The notes beneath the pieces were generated by a model. The model worked only from the letters and a program-made list of their open reading frames with translations, did not search any database and was not told the origin of the DNA. Both the position numbers and the translations under genes were made by a program. DNA of 21,908 nt, taken from NCBI GenBank assembly GCA_002314675.1, contig DCGZ01000174.1, positions 201 through 22,108 of the forward strand, given 5' to 3'. Positions 6,088-13,577 of this stretch are shown here, one piece after another. The stretch comes from Fibrobacter sp. UBA1765 (GTDB lineage Bacteria > Fibrobacterota > Fibrobacteria > Fibrobacterales > Fibrobacteraceae). Numbering within the stretch: the stretch's first letter is position 1; the number at the start of each line of letters is the position of its first letter.

Positions 6088-8361
6088 ATGCTTTTCAACT
6101 TTGACATGATCCAGAAGGTCTATTCCCGCATGCCAGAACGCGTCGCAGCAGCTCGCAAGCAGCTCGGCCGCCCACTTACGCTTGCCGAAAAAATCATCTA
6201 CACCCACTTGATAGACGGTGCAGAAAACAAGCAGTATGTTCGCGGAAGTGACTTTGCAGAATTCCACCCGGACCGCGTTGCCATGCAGGATGCAACAGCC
6301 CAGATGGCTCTTCTCCAGTTTACAACTGCTGGCAAGTCCAAGGTTGCTGTTCCAAGCTCCGTGCATTGCGACCACTTGATTATCGCCAAGGAAGGCGTCG
6401 GTACAGACCTCCCAAAGGCATTGATCGACAACGCCGAAGTTTACGCATTCCTCGAATCCGTTTCTGCAAAGTACGGCATTGACTGCTGGAAGCCGGGTGC
6501 TGGCATTATCCACCAGGTCGTTCTTGAAAACTACGCCTTCCCGGGCGGCATGATGATCGGTACGGACTCCCACACGGTTAACGCAGGCGGCCTTGGCATG
6601 CTCGCAATCGGTGTCGGTGGTGCTGACGCAGTCGACGCCATGGTTGGCCTCCCATGGGAACTCAAGTACCCGAAGATGATTGGTGTAAAGCTCACCGGCA
6701 AGCTCCAGGGCTTTGCAACTGCCAAGGACATTATTCTTAAGCTCGCAGGTATCCTTACCGTTAAGGGTGGCACAAACGCAATCATCGAATACTTTGGCGA
6801 AGGCGCTCGCAGCCTTAGCGCAACTGGCAAGGCCACCATCGCTAACATGGGCGCTGAAGTCGGTGCAACATGCTCTACATTCAGCTACGACGATTCCATG
6901 AGCCGCTACCTCAAGGTAACAGGCCGTGCAGACGTTGCTGCAGCTGCAGATAAGATTGCAGAACACTTGAAGGCAGACCCAGAAGTGGAAGCAAACCCAG
7001 AAAAGTACTTTGACCGTGTTGTAGAAATCGACCTTTCTACACTCGTTCCGCACTACAACGGCCCATTCAGCCCGGACCGCGCATTCGCAATTACCGATAT
7101 GGCGCAGTCCATCAAGGCAACTGACGCAAAGCCAGAATCCAAGGACGAAGTCAGCGCAGCACTCATCGGCTCCTGCACCAACTCCAGCTACGAAGACTTG
7201 TTCATGGCAGCAAGCATGATCAAGCAGGCTCTCGCAAAGGGCCTTGGCCCGAAGTGCCCGCTCATCATTAACCCGGGTTCCGAACAGGTTCGCTACACAG
7301 CTGAACGCGATGGCCTTATCGATATCTTCAAGCAGTTCGGCGCTGTCATCATGACAAACGCCTGCGGCCCTTGCATTGGCCGTTGGGATCGCCTTGGTGC
7401 AGAAAAGAAGGAACTCAACACAATCGTACATTCCTTCAACCGTAACTTTGCAAAGCGCGCTGACGGCAACCCGAATACTCACGCTTTCGTAGCAAGCCCA
7501 CTTATGGCTGTAATCGCAGCTCTTAGCGGCAAGCTCACATTCAACCCGGCAACAGACACCCTCGTTAACAACGAAGGCAAGGCTGTAAAGCTCGACCCGC
7601 CGGAACAGTGCGAACTCCCGCCGAAGGGCTTTGATGTCAAGGAATCCGGCTACCAGGCTCCAGCAGCAGACGGCTCCTCCATTACAGTTTCCATTGACCC
7701 GAACAGCAAGCGCCTCCAGGCTCTCGCTCCGTTTGCTCCATGGAACGGCGAAGACATTACAGCAACCCCGATCCTTATCAAGGCAAAGGGCAAGTGCACA
7801 ACAGACCATATTTCCATGGCTGGCCCGTGGCTCAACTACCGCGGTCACCTTGAAAACATTTCCGGCAACATGCTCATTGGCGCTGTAAACGCATTCAACG
7901 GCGAAACCAACAAGGTTCTCTGCCAGTGCGGCGAATACAAGGAAGTCCCTGAACTTGCAAAGACCTACAAGCAGAAGGGCCTTGGCTCCATCGTGATCGG
8001 TGACGAAAACTATGGTGAAGGCTCCAGCCGCGAACACGCAGCAATGGAACCGCGCTTCCTTGGCGTAAAGGCCGTTATCGTAAAGAGCTTCGCCCGTATC
8101 CACGAAACAAACCTCAAGAAGCAAGGCATGCTCGCCCTTACCTTCAGCAATCCGGCAGACTACGAAAAGGTCCAGGAACAGGATACCTTCGACATTCTCG
8201 GCCTCAAGGAATTTGCTCCAGGCAAGCCGTTCACACTTGTTATCCACCACAAGGATGGTTCTACAGACAAGGCAGAACTCAGCCACACCTACAATGACCA
8301 GCAATGGGCATGGTTCAAGGCAGGCTCCGCACTCAACCTTATCAAGCAGAACAACAAATAG
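6088..8361 (+). CDS. acn: Aconitate hydratase
   Basis: Isomerises citrate to isocitrate in the oxidative branch of the TCA cycle, feeding 2-oxoglutarate and glutamate synthesis. The 757-residue length and layout match the mitochondrial-type aconitases found in many Bacteroidota. The three [4Fe-4S] cluster cysteines are Cys363 (GSCTNSS) and Cys426 and Cys429 (CGPCIG), close to the 358/421/424 of the mitochondrial enzyme. The C-terminal swivelling domain has GSSREHAA. ATG 6088 is chosen because AAAGAGG sits 4 nt upstream and MLFNFDMIQKVY is where the family begins; an upstream in-frame TTG at 6031 would add a repeat-encoded leader. Codon choice is strongly biased towards AAG, GGC, AAC and CTC, which suggests high expression. 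The gene symbol is generic because A/B naming does not apply well. Confidence 0.96.
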   Translation: MLFNFDMIQKVYSRMPERVAAARKQLGRPLTLAEKIIYTHLIDGAENKQYVRGSDFAEFHPDRVAMQDATAQMALLQFTTAGKSKVAVPSSVHCDHLIIAKEGVGTDLPKALIDNAEVYAFLESVSAKYGIDCWKPGAGIIHQVVLENYAFPGGMMIGTDSHTVNAGGLGMLAIGVGGADAVDAMVGLPWELKYPKMIGVKLTGKLQGFATAKDIILKLAGILTVKGGTNAIIEYFGEGARSLSATGKATIANMGAEVGATCSTFSYDDSMSRYLKVTGRADVAAAADKIAEHLKADPEVEANPEKYFDRVVEIDLSTLVPHYNGPFSPDRAFAITDMAQSIKATDAKPESKDEVSAALIGSCTNSSYEDLFMAASMIKQALAKGLGPKCPLIINPGSEQVRYTAERDGLIDIFKQFGAVIMTNACGPCIGRWDRLGAEKKELNTIVHSFNRNFAKRADGNPNTHAFVASPLMAVIAALSGKLTFNPATDTLVNNEGKAVKLDPPEQCELPPKGFDVKESGYQAPAADGSSITVSIDPNSKRLQALAPFAPWNGEDITATPILIKAKGKCTTDHISMAGPWLNYRGHLENISGNMLIGAVNAFNGETNKVLCQCGEYKEVPELAKTYKQKGLGSIVIGDENYGEGSSREHAAMEPRFLGVKAVIVKSFARIHETNLKKQGMLALTFSNPADYEKVQEQDTFDILGLKEFAPGKPFTLVIHHKDGSTDKAELSHTYNDQQWAWFKAGSALNLIKQNNK

Positions 8362-8383
8362 GATCTAGGGGTAGGATCTAGGG
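8359..8383 (+). repeat. 12-bp direct repeat at the aconitase stop codon
   Basis: TAGGATCTAGGG occurs at 8359-8370 and again at 8372-8383, one base apart. The first copy contains the aconitase stop codon TAG. Confidence 0.85.
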
Positions 8384-8426
8384 AATAGTGAGCTGCTTTT
8401 TTCATGTGACCTGCAATCACTTGCAT

Positions 8427-8455
8427 GTCATCGCGAGCAAAGCGCGGCTATCTAG
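8427..8455. repeat. REP-like imperfect palindrome
   Basis: The segment begins GTCATCGCGAGC and ends GCGCGGCTATCTAG, with CGCG on both arms. From memory it resembles a dispersed GTCATTGCGAGCG...AGC..GGCAATC element found between genes in many bacteria. Whether this genome has many copies cannot be seen here. Confidence 0.45.
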
Positions 8456-8509
8456 AACAAGAACTGGAAGCTGGTGAAACAGCTTACAATTACCTGAAGC
8501 TAACTTCAA

Positions 8510-8542
8510 AAGTTCTTGGCAATAAGCCAAGAACTTTTTTTC
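8510..8542 (+). terminator. Strong terminator before the NSS symporter gene
   Basis: A perfect 11-bp stem, AAGTTCTTGGC (8510-8520) with GCCAAGAACTT (8526-8536), closes a loop of AATAA and runs into eight T. It ends aconitase transcription about 150 nt after the stop codon. Confidence 0.92.
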
Positions 8543-8571
8543 GTTAAAAAACGCAATCAAGAAAATAGACT

Positions 8572-8579
8572 AAATTTAT
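8572..8579 (+). promoter_or_regulatory. -10-like element before the NSS symporter gene
   Basis: TAAATTTA lies 27 nt before ATG 8607 and just after a strong terminator, so a promoter is needed here. No convincing -35 is visible. The gene also lacks a clear Shine-Dalgarno: the leader near the start is T-rich with only CCTAGG. Confidence 0.35.
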
Positions 8580-8606
8580 TTTTGAATTTTAGTCCTAGGT
8601 TTTATA

Positions 8607-10253
8607 ATGAAAAAAAATAGAGATAACTGGGGGTCTAAACTAGGCGTTATCCTTGCTGTAGCAGGTTCTGCCGTTGGCCTTGGTAACTTTTTACGCTTTC
8701 CTGTACAAGCGGCCACAAATGGTGGCGGCTCTTTCATTATCCCCTACCTTATTGCATTTCTTTTGCTCGGAATCCCCCTTTCATGGATGGAATGGACTTT
8801 TGGTCGCGCCGCCGGCAAACTGCACCATGGTACGGCTCCCGGTGGCTATGACGCAATTTTTGCAGGAAAACCTTGGGCAAAGCACTTAGGTTCTCTTGGC
8901 CTTTTGCCACCTCTCTTTATCAGCTTCTACTATATCTTTATCCAATCCTGGATTTTAGCTTTTGCATATTACTCCATGACAGGCAAGCTCATGGAAGTTG
9001 TCCACGCAGGTTCTGCCGCAATGACCGAATTCTTTGGCAACTACATTATGCTGAACACAAAGATTGGCCCAGTTCCTGCAGCGGCACTCTTCTTCATCAT
9101 TACATTTGCAATCAACACAAGTGTTCTCTACATGGGTGTTCGCAAGGGCATTGAACGTATCAACAAGATTACCATGCCAATCCTTTTGATCATGGGCATC
9201 ATTCTTGTAATTCGCGTTCTTACACTCCCAGACATTGGCAAGGGCCTTGCATTCGTGTGGAACCCGAACCTTTCCGAAATTGCAAACCCAAGTATCTGGC
9301 TTGCTGCAGCGGGTCAGGTGTTCTTTACAATGAGCCTTGGCATGGGCATTGTATTCTGCTACGCAAGTTACCTAAAACCTAAAGAAGACCTTGTACTTTC
9401 ATCGCTTACCGCAGGTGCCACGAACGGTTTTGCAGAAATCATTCTTGGCGGAACAATCGTTATTCCAATCGCCGTCTTGATTGCCGGGGCCAATATCGAA
9501 GAATGTGCAAAGCTTGGTACATTCGGTCTAGGCTTCCAGACCATGCCATACGTTTTTGGACAGTTGCCTTTTGGTGGATTCTTCCAGACGGTCTGGTTCA
9601 TCATGCTGTTCATAGCAGGCGTAACAAGTGCGATATCTATCATTCAGCCTCTTATCAGCTTCTGCGAAGACGACTTGAAGTTCAATCGAAAAAAATCCGT
9701 AGCAACAATCAGTACGATAACCTTCCTAGGAAGCCTTGTCGGTATTTTCGGCCTTGCCGCAGGTGCCGTTGATGAACTAGACTTCTGGGGAGGAAGCTTC
9801 CTTCTCGTGTTCATTGGAGCAATCCAGGCATTCATATTCTCCTTCGTGCTTGGTCACCGAAAATCTACACACGTATTCAAGGAAGATGGCAAGCCCGAAT
9901 CCGTAGCGTTTGCACTGATGAACGAGGGAGCAGCAATCAAGCTTCCGAAATGTTTCCGTTTCATTATTCGTTTCGTTTGCCCGATATACCTAGCAATAGT
10001 GCTCGTATCGTGGATCTACACAAACGGGCTCGATGTTATTCTTTTAAAGGGCGTTGCTCCAGATGCTACAGTAACATTCCTCGGTAACACCTATAGCCAA
10101 ATCGGCTTTACCTGGGGCATTCGCATATTCCTTTTAATCATGACCTTGCTTGTAAATGTGGCTATATGGTACGCATTCAAAAAATGCGGTGCAGGCAATG
10201 GCCGCAAATTTGAAATAAAGCAAGTTGAAGTTGGTAACTCAGACAAGGAATAG
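8607..10253 (+). CDS. Neurotransmitter:sodium symporter (SNF/NSS) family amino-acid transporter
   Basis: Inner-membrane Na+-coupled amino-acid importer of 548 residues with the 12-helix LeuT fold. The N-terminus aligns with LeuT without a gap, so LeuT numbering applies there: Gly20, Ala22, Val23, Gly24, Gly26, Asn27 and Arg30 are in place, and only Asn21 is changed, to Ser. The tyrosine of helix 3, the FFT segment of helix 6 and the AGVTS segment of helix 8 are kept, so both sodium sites look intact. The helix 7 segment TNGFAE keeps the glutamate equivalent to LeuT Glu290, which predicts chloride independence. The substrate cannot be assigned from sequence; the MetS-like partner gene downstream points to methionine, alanine or another neutral amino acid. 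Confidence 0.93.
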   Translation: MKKNRDNWGSKLGVILAVAGSAVGLGNFLRFPVQAATNGGGSFIIPYLIAFLLLGIPLSWMEWTFGRAAGKLHHGTAPGGYDAIFAGKPWAKHLGSLGLLPPLFISFYYIFIQSWILAFAYYSMTGKLMEVVHAGSAAMTEFFGNYIMLNTKIGPVPAAALFFIITFAINTSVLYMGVRKGIERINKITMPILLIMGIILVIRVLTLPDIGKGLAFVWNPNLSEIANPSIWLAAAGQVFFTMSLGMGIVFCYASYLKPKEDLVLSSLTAGATNGFAEIILGGTIVIPIAVLIAGANIEECAKLGTFGLGFQTMPYVFGQLPFGGFFQTVWFIMLFIAGVTSAISIIQPLISFCEDDLKFNRKKSVATISTITFLGSLVGIFGLAAGAVDELDFWGGSFLLVFIGAIQAFIFSFVLGHRKSTHVFKEDGKPESVAFALMNEGAAIKLPKCFRFIIRFVCPIYLAIVLVSWIYTNGLDVILLKGVAPDATVTFLGNTYSQIGFTWGIRIFLLIMTLLVNVAIWYAFKKCGAGNGRKFEIKQVEVGNSDKE

Positions 10254-10261
10254 GAGCTAAC

Positions 10262-10363
10262 ATGGAACTTTCTACAGGTGGAATCATTTTTATGGTCGGC
10301 TCCTGGGCTACCATCATCGGACTTTGCGCATTTTGTTTTAGCAAGGTTTTTAAGAAGAAATAA
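10262..10363 (+). CDS. MetS-like small subunit of the NSS transporter (33 residues)
   Basis: A very short gene, easily missed, starting 8 nt after the symporter stop. AGGAG at 10252-10256 overlaps the end of the symporter gene and lies 5 nt before ATG 10262. The product has an N-terminal MELSTGG, one hydrophobic helix (about residues 8-26) and a basic KVFKKK tail, the layout of MetS. In Corynebacterium MetS is the small membrane subunit required with MetP for methionine and alanine uptake; similar peptides are often encoded directly after NSS genes. Sequence identity over so few residues is not strong proof, but position, spacing, ribosome binding site and topology agree. Confidence 0.8.
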   Translation: MELSTGGIIFMVGSWATIIGLCAFCFSKVFKKK

Positions 10364-10380
10364 TTTTTTTGAGGTCTCTT

Positions 10381-12132
10381 ATGGATTTGCCTAAAGTCGT
10401 AATCAATAGATTTTTAAAAGAAACTCATTCTGCAACAGAAATCAAGGAAGCCCTGTTCCACGCAGCGGAAGCCGCCCAGGCAGAAGGCTGGACCTTCATG
10501 GAAACATCGTTCCAACTTGGCGGCAAGGCCAAAGACGAAGGTCTTGGCGCAGAGGACGTGGAAGCCATTATTCGACGCGCCTTCTCTTCTGAAAAGCGCA
10601 GCGTAGAACGCGAATCGGCAGCTCCGGCACAGCCGGCCCAACAGTCACAAGTGCAACAGGCAATGCCGCAGCAAATGATGTCACAGCCAATCAACGCAGC
10701 TCCTGCAATGCAAATGCCAGCGGGCGCAGTAATGATCGACCCGCGCTTTGCAATGATGGGCCTAGACACGCAGTCCATAGAACTTCTACAGAACCACCGT
10801 ATCGACCCGGAAGCCCTGTCCATTCCATGGCCTACGGCTGACTGGCGAAAAGACCTTGCAAAGCTCCTGGACGCATTATTCGAACCAGACGAAACCATCA
10901 GCTTCAAGATGTCAAATACCCCTGACGCAAGCCAGGAAAAGGTTTCGACAATCACGACGCAGTCCGACGCCATTCGCAAAATAATGAAGAGCCTTGACGG
11001 TCCGGAAGGCGCTCTTATCGCCGTAAATGCGGTAGCCGGTAGCGAAGGTGCCGCCGATGAAGCTTGGCGTTATCGCTATGTTGTTGTCGACAGCCCAAAG
11101 ATGATGCTTGCAAAGCAGCTCGCCTACTACAAGGCTCTAAACCTTCCGTGCGCAGCTCTCGTGAACACAGGTGCAAACTCTGTTCAGGCATGGGTCAAGA
11201 TTCTTGCAGCCGATGCCGAAGAATTCAAGGAACGAGTCGAGTTCCTTTTCAAGACACTCGACGAACAGGGCTTCAAGGTAGACAATTCCTTGAAACGTGC
11301 CGATGCCATGGTACGCATGCCAGGTGTTCTTAGAAGCGGCAAGCAGCAGTACCTCATTGGCCTTGAACAAGGTGCCAAGGACTTTGCTGAATGGCAGGAA
11401 TGGGTGGAATACAGCCTTGACGGAAAGCCACTCATCGAAAACGCAAGCGATTGCGTAGAGCCGCCAAAGGCAGAAGAACCAATCCTAGAAGATACTCTCC
11501 GCGCAGGTGAACTCATGCTTCTCACTGCACCTCCAAAAGCAGGCAAATCCTTTGCGCTCCTAGATTTAGCACTTTCCGTAAGCAATGGCGGCACATGGTT
11601 TGGAGCAAAGGCCAAGGAACACGACGTTCTTTACATTAACTTTGAACTCACGCGTTCCGCATTCCTGAACAGGCTCCACCTGCTTGCAAAGCATCTAGGC
11701 GTAAACCCGGCAACGGAACATCTCGGCTTTTTAAATCTACGTGGAACAACCATGTCTCCACTTGAAATGGGGCAATACATAGCCAAGCGCGTTCAAGGCG
11801 CCAAGAAGCTTGAGAACCACAATTACAAGCTCATCATAATCGATCCGGTCACATCGATTCTGCATTCTCCAAAAGTTACCCGCACTAACGGGACCCCGAA
11901 TCAAATGCTAATGCAAATGCTTGATTCCATCATTTCGTTAACTGGCAGCGCAGTCATTACGACAGCAAACAATGGAGAACTTCCATACCTAGAAGAACGC
12001 GCAGACAGCCTGCTTACGCTTGAACCGGTAGAAGGCATTCCCAACAGCTACCAGCTCAACGGAAGCTTTAGGGATTTCCCGAAACCCTTTACACGCGACT
12101 GCACGTGGATGTACCCGCAATTCGTATTCTAG
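10381..12132 (+). CDS. Primase-like (AEP/RepB-type) and AAA_25 RecA-like ATPase fusion with degraded primase site
   Basis: A 583-residue cytoplasmic protein. Residues 1-72 resemble a PriCT-type helical domain; 73-120 is a Gln/Ala/Pro/Met-rich linker. Residues 150-330 follow the archaeo-eukaryotic primase pattern of RepB-like proteins: a VVVDSP strand (236-239), NTGANSVQAWV (262-272) and VRMPGVLR (311-318). The residues expected to be catalytic are changed: the His of the usual SGxxSxHaW motif is Gln269, and the second acidic residue of motif I is Pro239. Residues 370-583 form an AAA_25/RepA-like ATPase with Walker A APPKAGKS (383-390) and Walker B KLIIIDP (483-489), apparently intact. ATG 10381 is chosen because GAGG lies 6 nt upstream; an earlier in-frame TTG at 10369 is unlikely. 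It follows the MetS-like gene by 17 nt. A DNA-binding ATPase is likely; its role is unknown. Confidence 0.6.
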   Translation: MDLPKVVINRFLKETHSATEIKEALFHAAEAAQAEGWTFMETSFQLGGKAKDEGLGAEDVEAIIRRAFSSEKRSVERESAAPAQPAQQSQVQQAMPQQMMSQPINAAPAMQMPAGAVMIDPRFAMMGLDTQSIELLQNHRIDPEALSIPWPTADWRKDLAKLLDALFEPDETISFKMSNTPDASQEKVSTITTQSDAIRKIMKSLDGPEGALIAVNAVAGSEGAADEAWRYRYVVVDSPKMMLAKQLAYYKALNLPCAALVNTGANSVQAWVKILAADAEEFKERVEFLFKTLDEQGFKVDNSLKRADAMVRMPGVLRSGKQQYLIGLEQGAKDFAEWQEWVEYSLDGKPLIENASDCVEPPKAEEPILEDTLRAGELMLLTAPPKAGKSFALLDLALSVSNGGTWFGAKAKEHDVLYINFELTRSAFLNRLHLLAKHLGVNPATEHLGFLNLRGTTMSPLEMGQYIAKRVQGAKKLENHNYKLIIIDPVTSILHSPKVTRTNGTPNQMLMQMLDSIISLTGSAVITTANNGELPYLEERADSLLTLEPVEGIPNSYQLNGSFRDFPKPFTRDCTWMYPQFVF

Positions 12133-12167
12133 AAAAGTTTTAAAACAATACAATCATTCAAAACAAT

Positions 12168-13553
12168 ATGCCTAGTTTTAGAAGCAAAAACGCAAGTATC
12201 GGCACTGGCCGCAGACCTCGTAAAACAACAAACAACCTATCTAGCCGCGATACGCTAAATCGGCGCGTTGCTCTTCGCAATGCCGGTGAACGCGATGTTT
12301 TACCCCGTGAGCTAGACCCGAGCAAGATTATTCCAAAGACCATCGAAGGCAAAAAAGAATTCTTTGCCAAGTGGGTTGAAGAAAACAAGATTCCTGGCAA
12401 AATCCAGGCGTGGTTTTCGTGCGACACTCTACCAGAATTCTATGACTGGCGCATATTGAACGAAGATGACGGTAGCCACCGCCTGTTAAAAATCGAGCCA
12501 CCACAAAAAGGTGTGCCCACACCAGAAATCGTTCTGGCAATTCACGAGCAAATTCGTAAAGAACACCTTAAGGCATTCCGTTCTTCCCTATCGCAAATCT
12601 GGTTCCGTCCAACAGGCGACGGTCGCTATGGTTTGCTTATCCAGGCAAATCTGCATGGGGTAAATAGCGCTAAGGGTTACAAGAGCTTCCTTGAATTTTT
12701 GCAACGCAACATGTTCGACAAGGTTATCTGCTGCCATCAGATAGAATGCCGCCCGGCACTCTATTTCAACCCGGCACATCCGCCAATGTCAGTGATGGTA
12801 GAAATTCGTAACGGCTTTGGACCGCTATACGTTCCAATTGCAAATTCAGATTACGAATACCACATTCTAGAACGACTTCCACGCAACAAGAGCGTCTACG
12901 TAAATCTTCCAGAAAAAATCAAGTCGGTAATACACCCTAACGAAAACGATTCCCTTTTGGAATTCAACACGGGTGCAGGCTTTATCGGTAACGCTCTAGC
13001 AGGTTCCTTCAAGCATGTAGAACTTGCAGAAGCGCATTCCTACGGTTCCACTGCTGCAATAGATGCAGTCCACCACCTCATGAACCGCAATGTCAAGGTA
13101 AACCGCACTGGCATAGATGCGGAATGGATCAAGAAATTCTTTGAAAAGCAAGAAAATGCAGGCACATGGACCATAATGCTCCATCCGCAAGACGGCGCAC
13201 CGCTCCCGGCAGGCGTCACCTCGGCAATAGCAGAAGCAAAGCCGGCAAGAATCCTGTTAATTTCAGAAAATCTCGAAAGAGCAGCTTCAGAAATTCGCAA
13301 GTTCCGAAGCGAAGGCTACATGCTCCGCAAGGTTGTACCGCTTGACCTAGAACCAGAAATTGGCACTTTCAGCGTGCTCTTCTACTTTGTTCCAGACAGA
13401 GCTGGCGTTCTTGGCAATCCGGCACTCCAGGCGGCCAAAAGCAAGGCTATCCGCCCTCGAGAACGTAAAATGGGTGCTCCAAAGCAAGAAAAGCCTACTT
13501 TTGAGGCCGATTCACCGCGTTTTGTTCAAAGAAAGCGAAACGCCACCAAATAA
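12168..13553 (+). CDS. Probable inactive relative of TrmA/RlmD-type uracil-5 methyltransferases
   Basis: A 461-residue protein that I assign only by fold-level pattern. Residues 225-410 follow the order of TrmA/RlmD: a strand and loop LLEFNTGAGFIG (263-274) in place of the SAM loop, MLHPQDG (337-343) in place of DPPRxG, and LLISENLERAASEIRKF (363-379) in place of the YVSCNPxTLxRDL block. PLDLEPEIGTFSVLFYF (391-407) stands in place of PVDMFPxTxHVE. The catalytic Cys would be Glu367 and the general-base Glu is missing. No N-terminal Fe-S cysteine cluster is seen. The first 40 and last 40 residues are rich in Arg and Lys, which suits nucleic-acid binding. It starts 35 nt after the primase-like gene with no clear Shine-Dalgarno. 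Methyltransferase activity is not expected; an RNA-binding role is a guess. Confidence 0.5.
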   Translation: MPSFRSKNASIGTGRRPRKTTNNLSSRDTLNRRVALRNAGERDVLPRELDPSKIIPKTIEGKKEFFAKWVEENKIPGKIQAWFSCDTLPEFYDWRILNEDDGSHRLLKIEPPQKGVPTPEIVLAIHEQIRKEHLKAFRSSLSQIWFRPTGDGRYGLLIQANLHGVNSAKGYKSFLEFLQRNMFDKVICCHQIECRPALYFNPAHPPMSVMVEIRNGFGPLYVPIANSDYEYHILERLPRNKSVYVNLPEKIKSVIHPNENDSLLEFNTGAGFIGNALAGSFKHVELAEAHSYGSTAAIDAVHHLMNRNVKVNRTGIDAEWIKKFFEKQENAGTWTIMLHPQDGAPLPAGVTSAIAEAKPARILLISENLERAASEIRKFRSEGYMLRKVVPLDLEPEIGTFSVLFYFVPDRAGVLGNPALQAAKSKAIRPRERKMGAPKQEKPTFEADSPRFVQRKRNATK

Positions 13554-13577
13554 ATTTGTTTAAATTAGGTAGTACGT

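Noticed and set aside
5938..8304. A 788-codon open frame on the strand opposite aconitase
   Set aside because: It is the mirror of a strongly codon-biased gene. Its translation is rich in Cys, Val and Ala with no motif, and the aconitase frame has all catalytic motifs.
10381..13553. An integrated plasmid or phage, suggested by the primase-helicase-like gene
   Set aside because: There is no integrase, relaxase, structural gene, attachment-site repeat or composition change, and the flanking genes are ordinary chromosomal ones.
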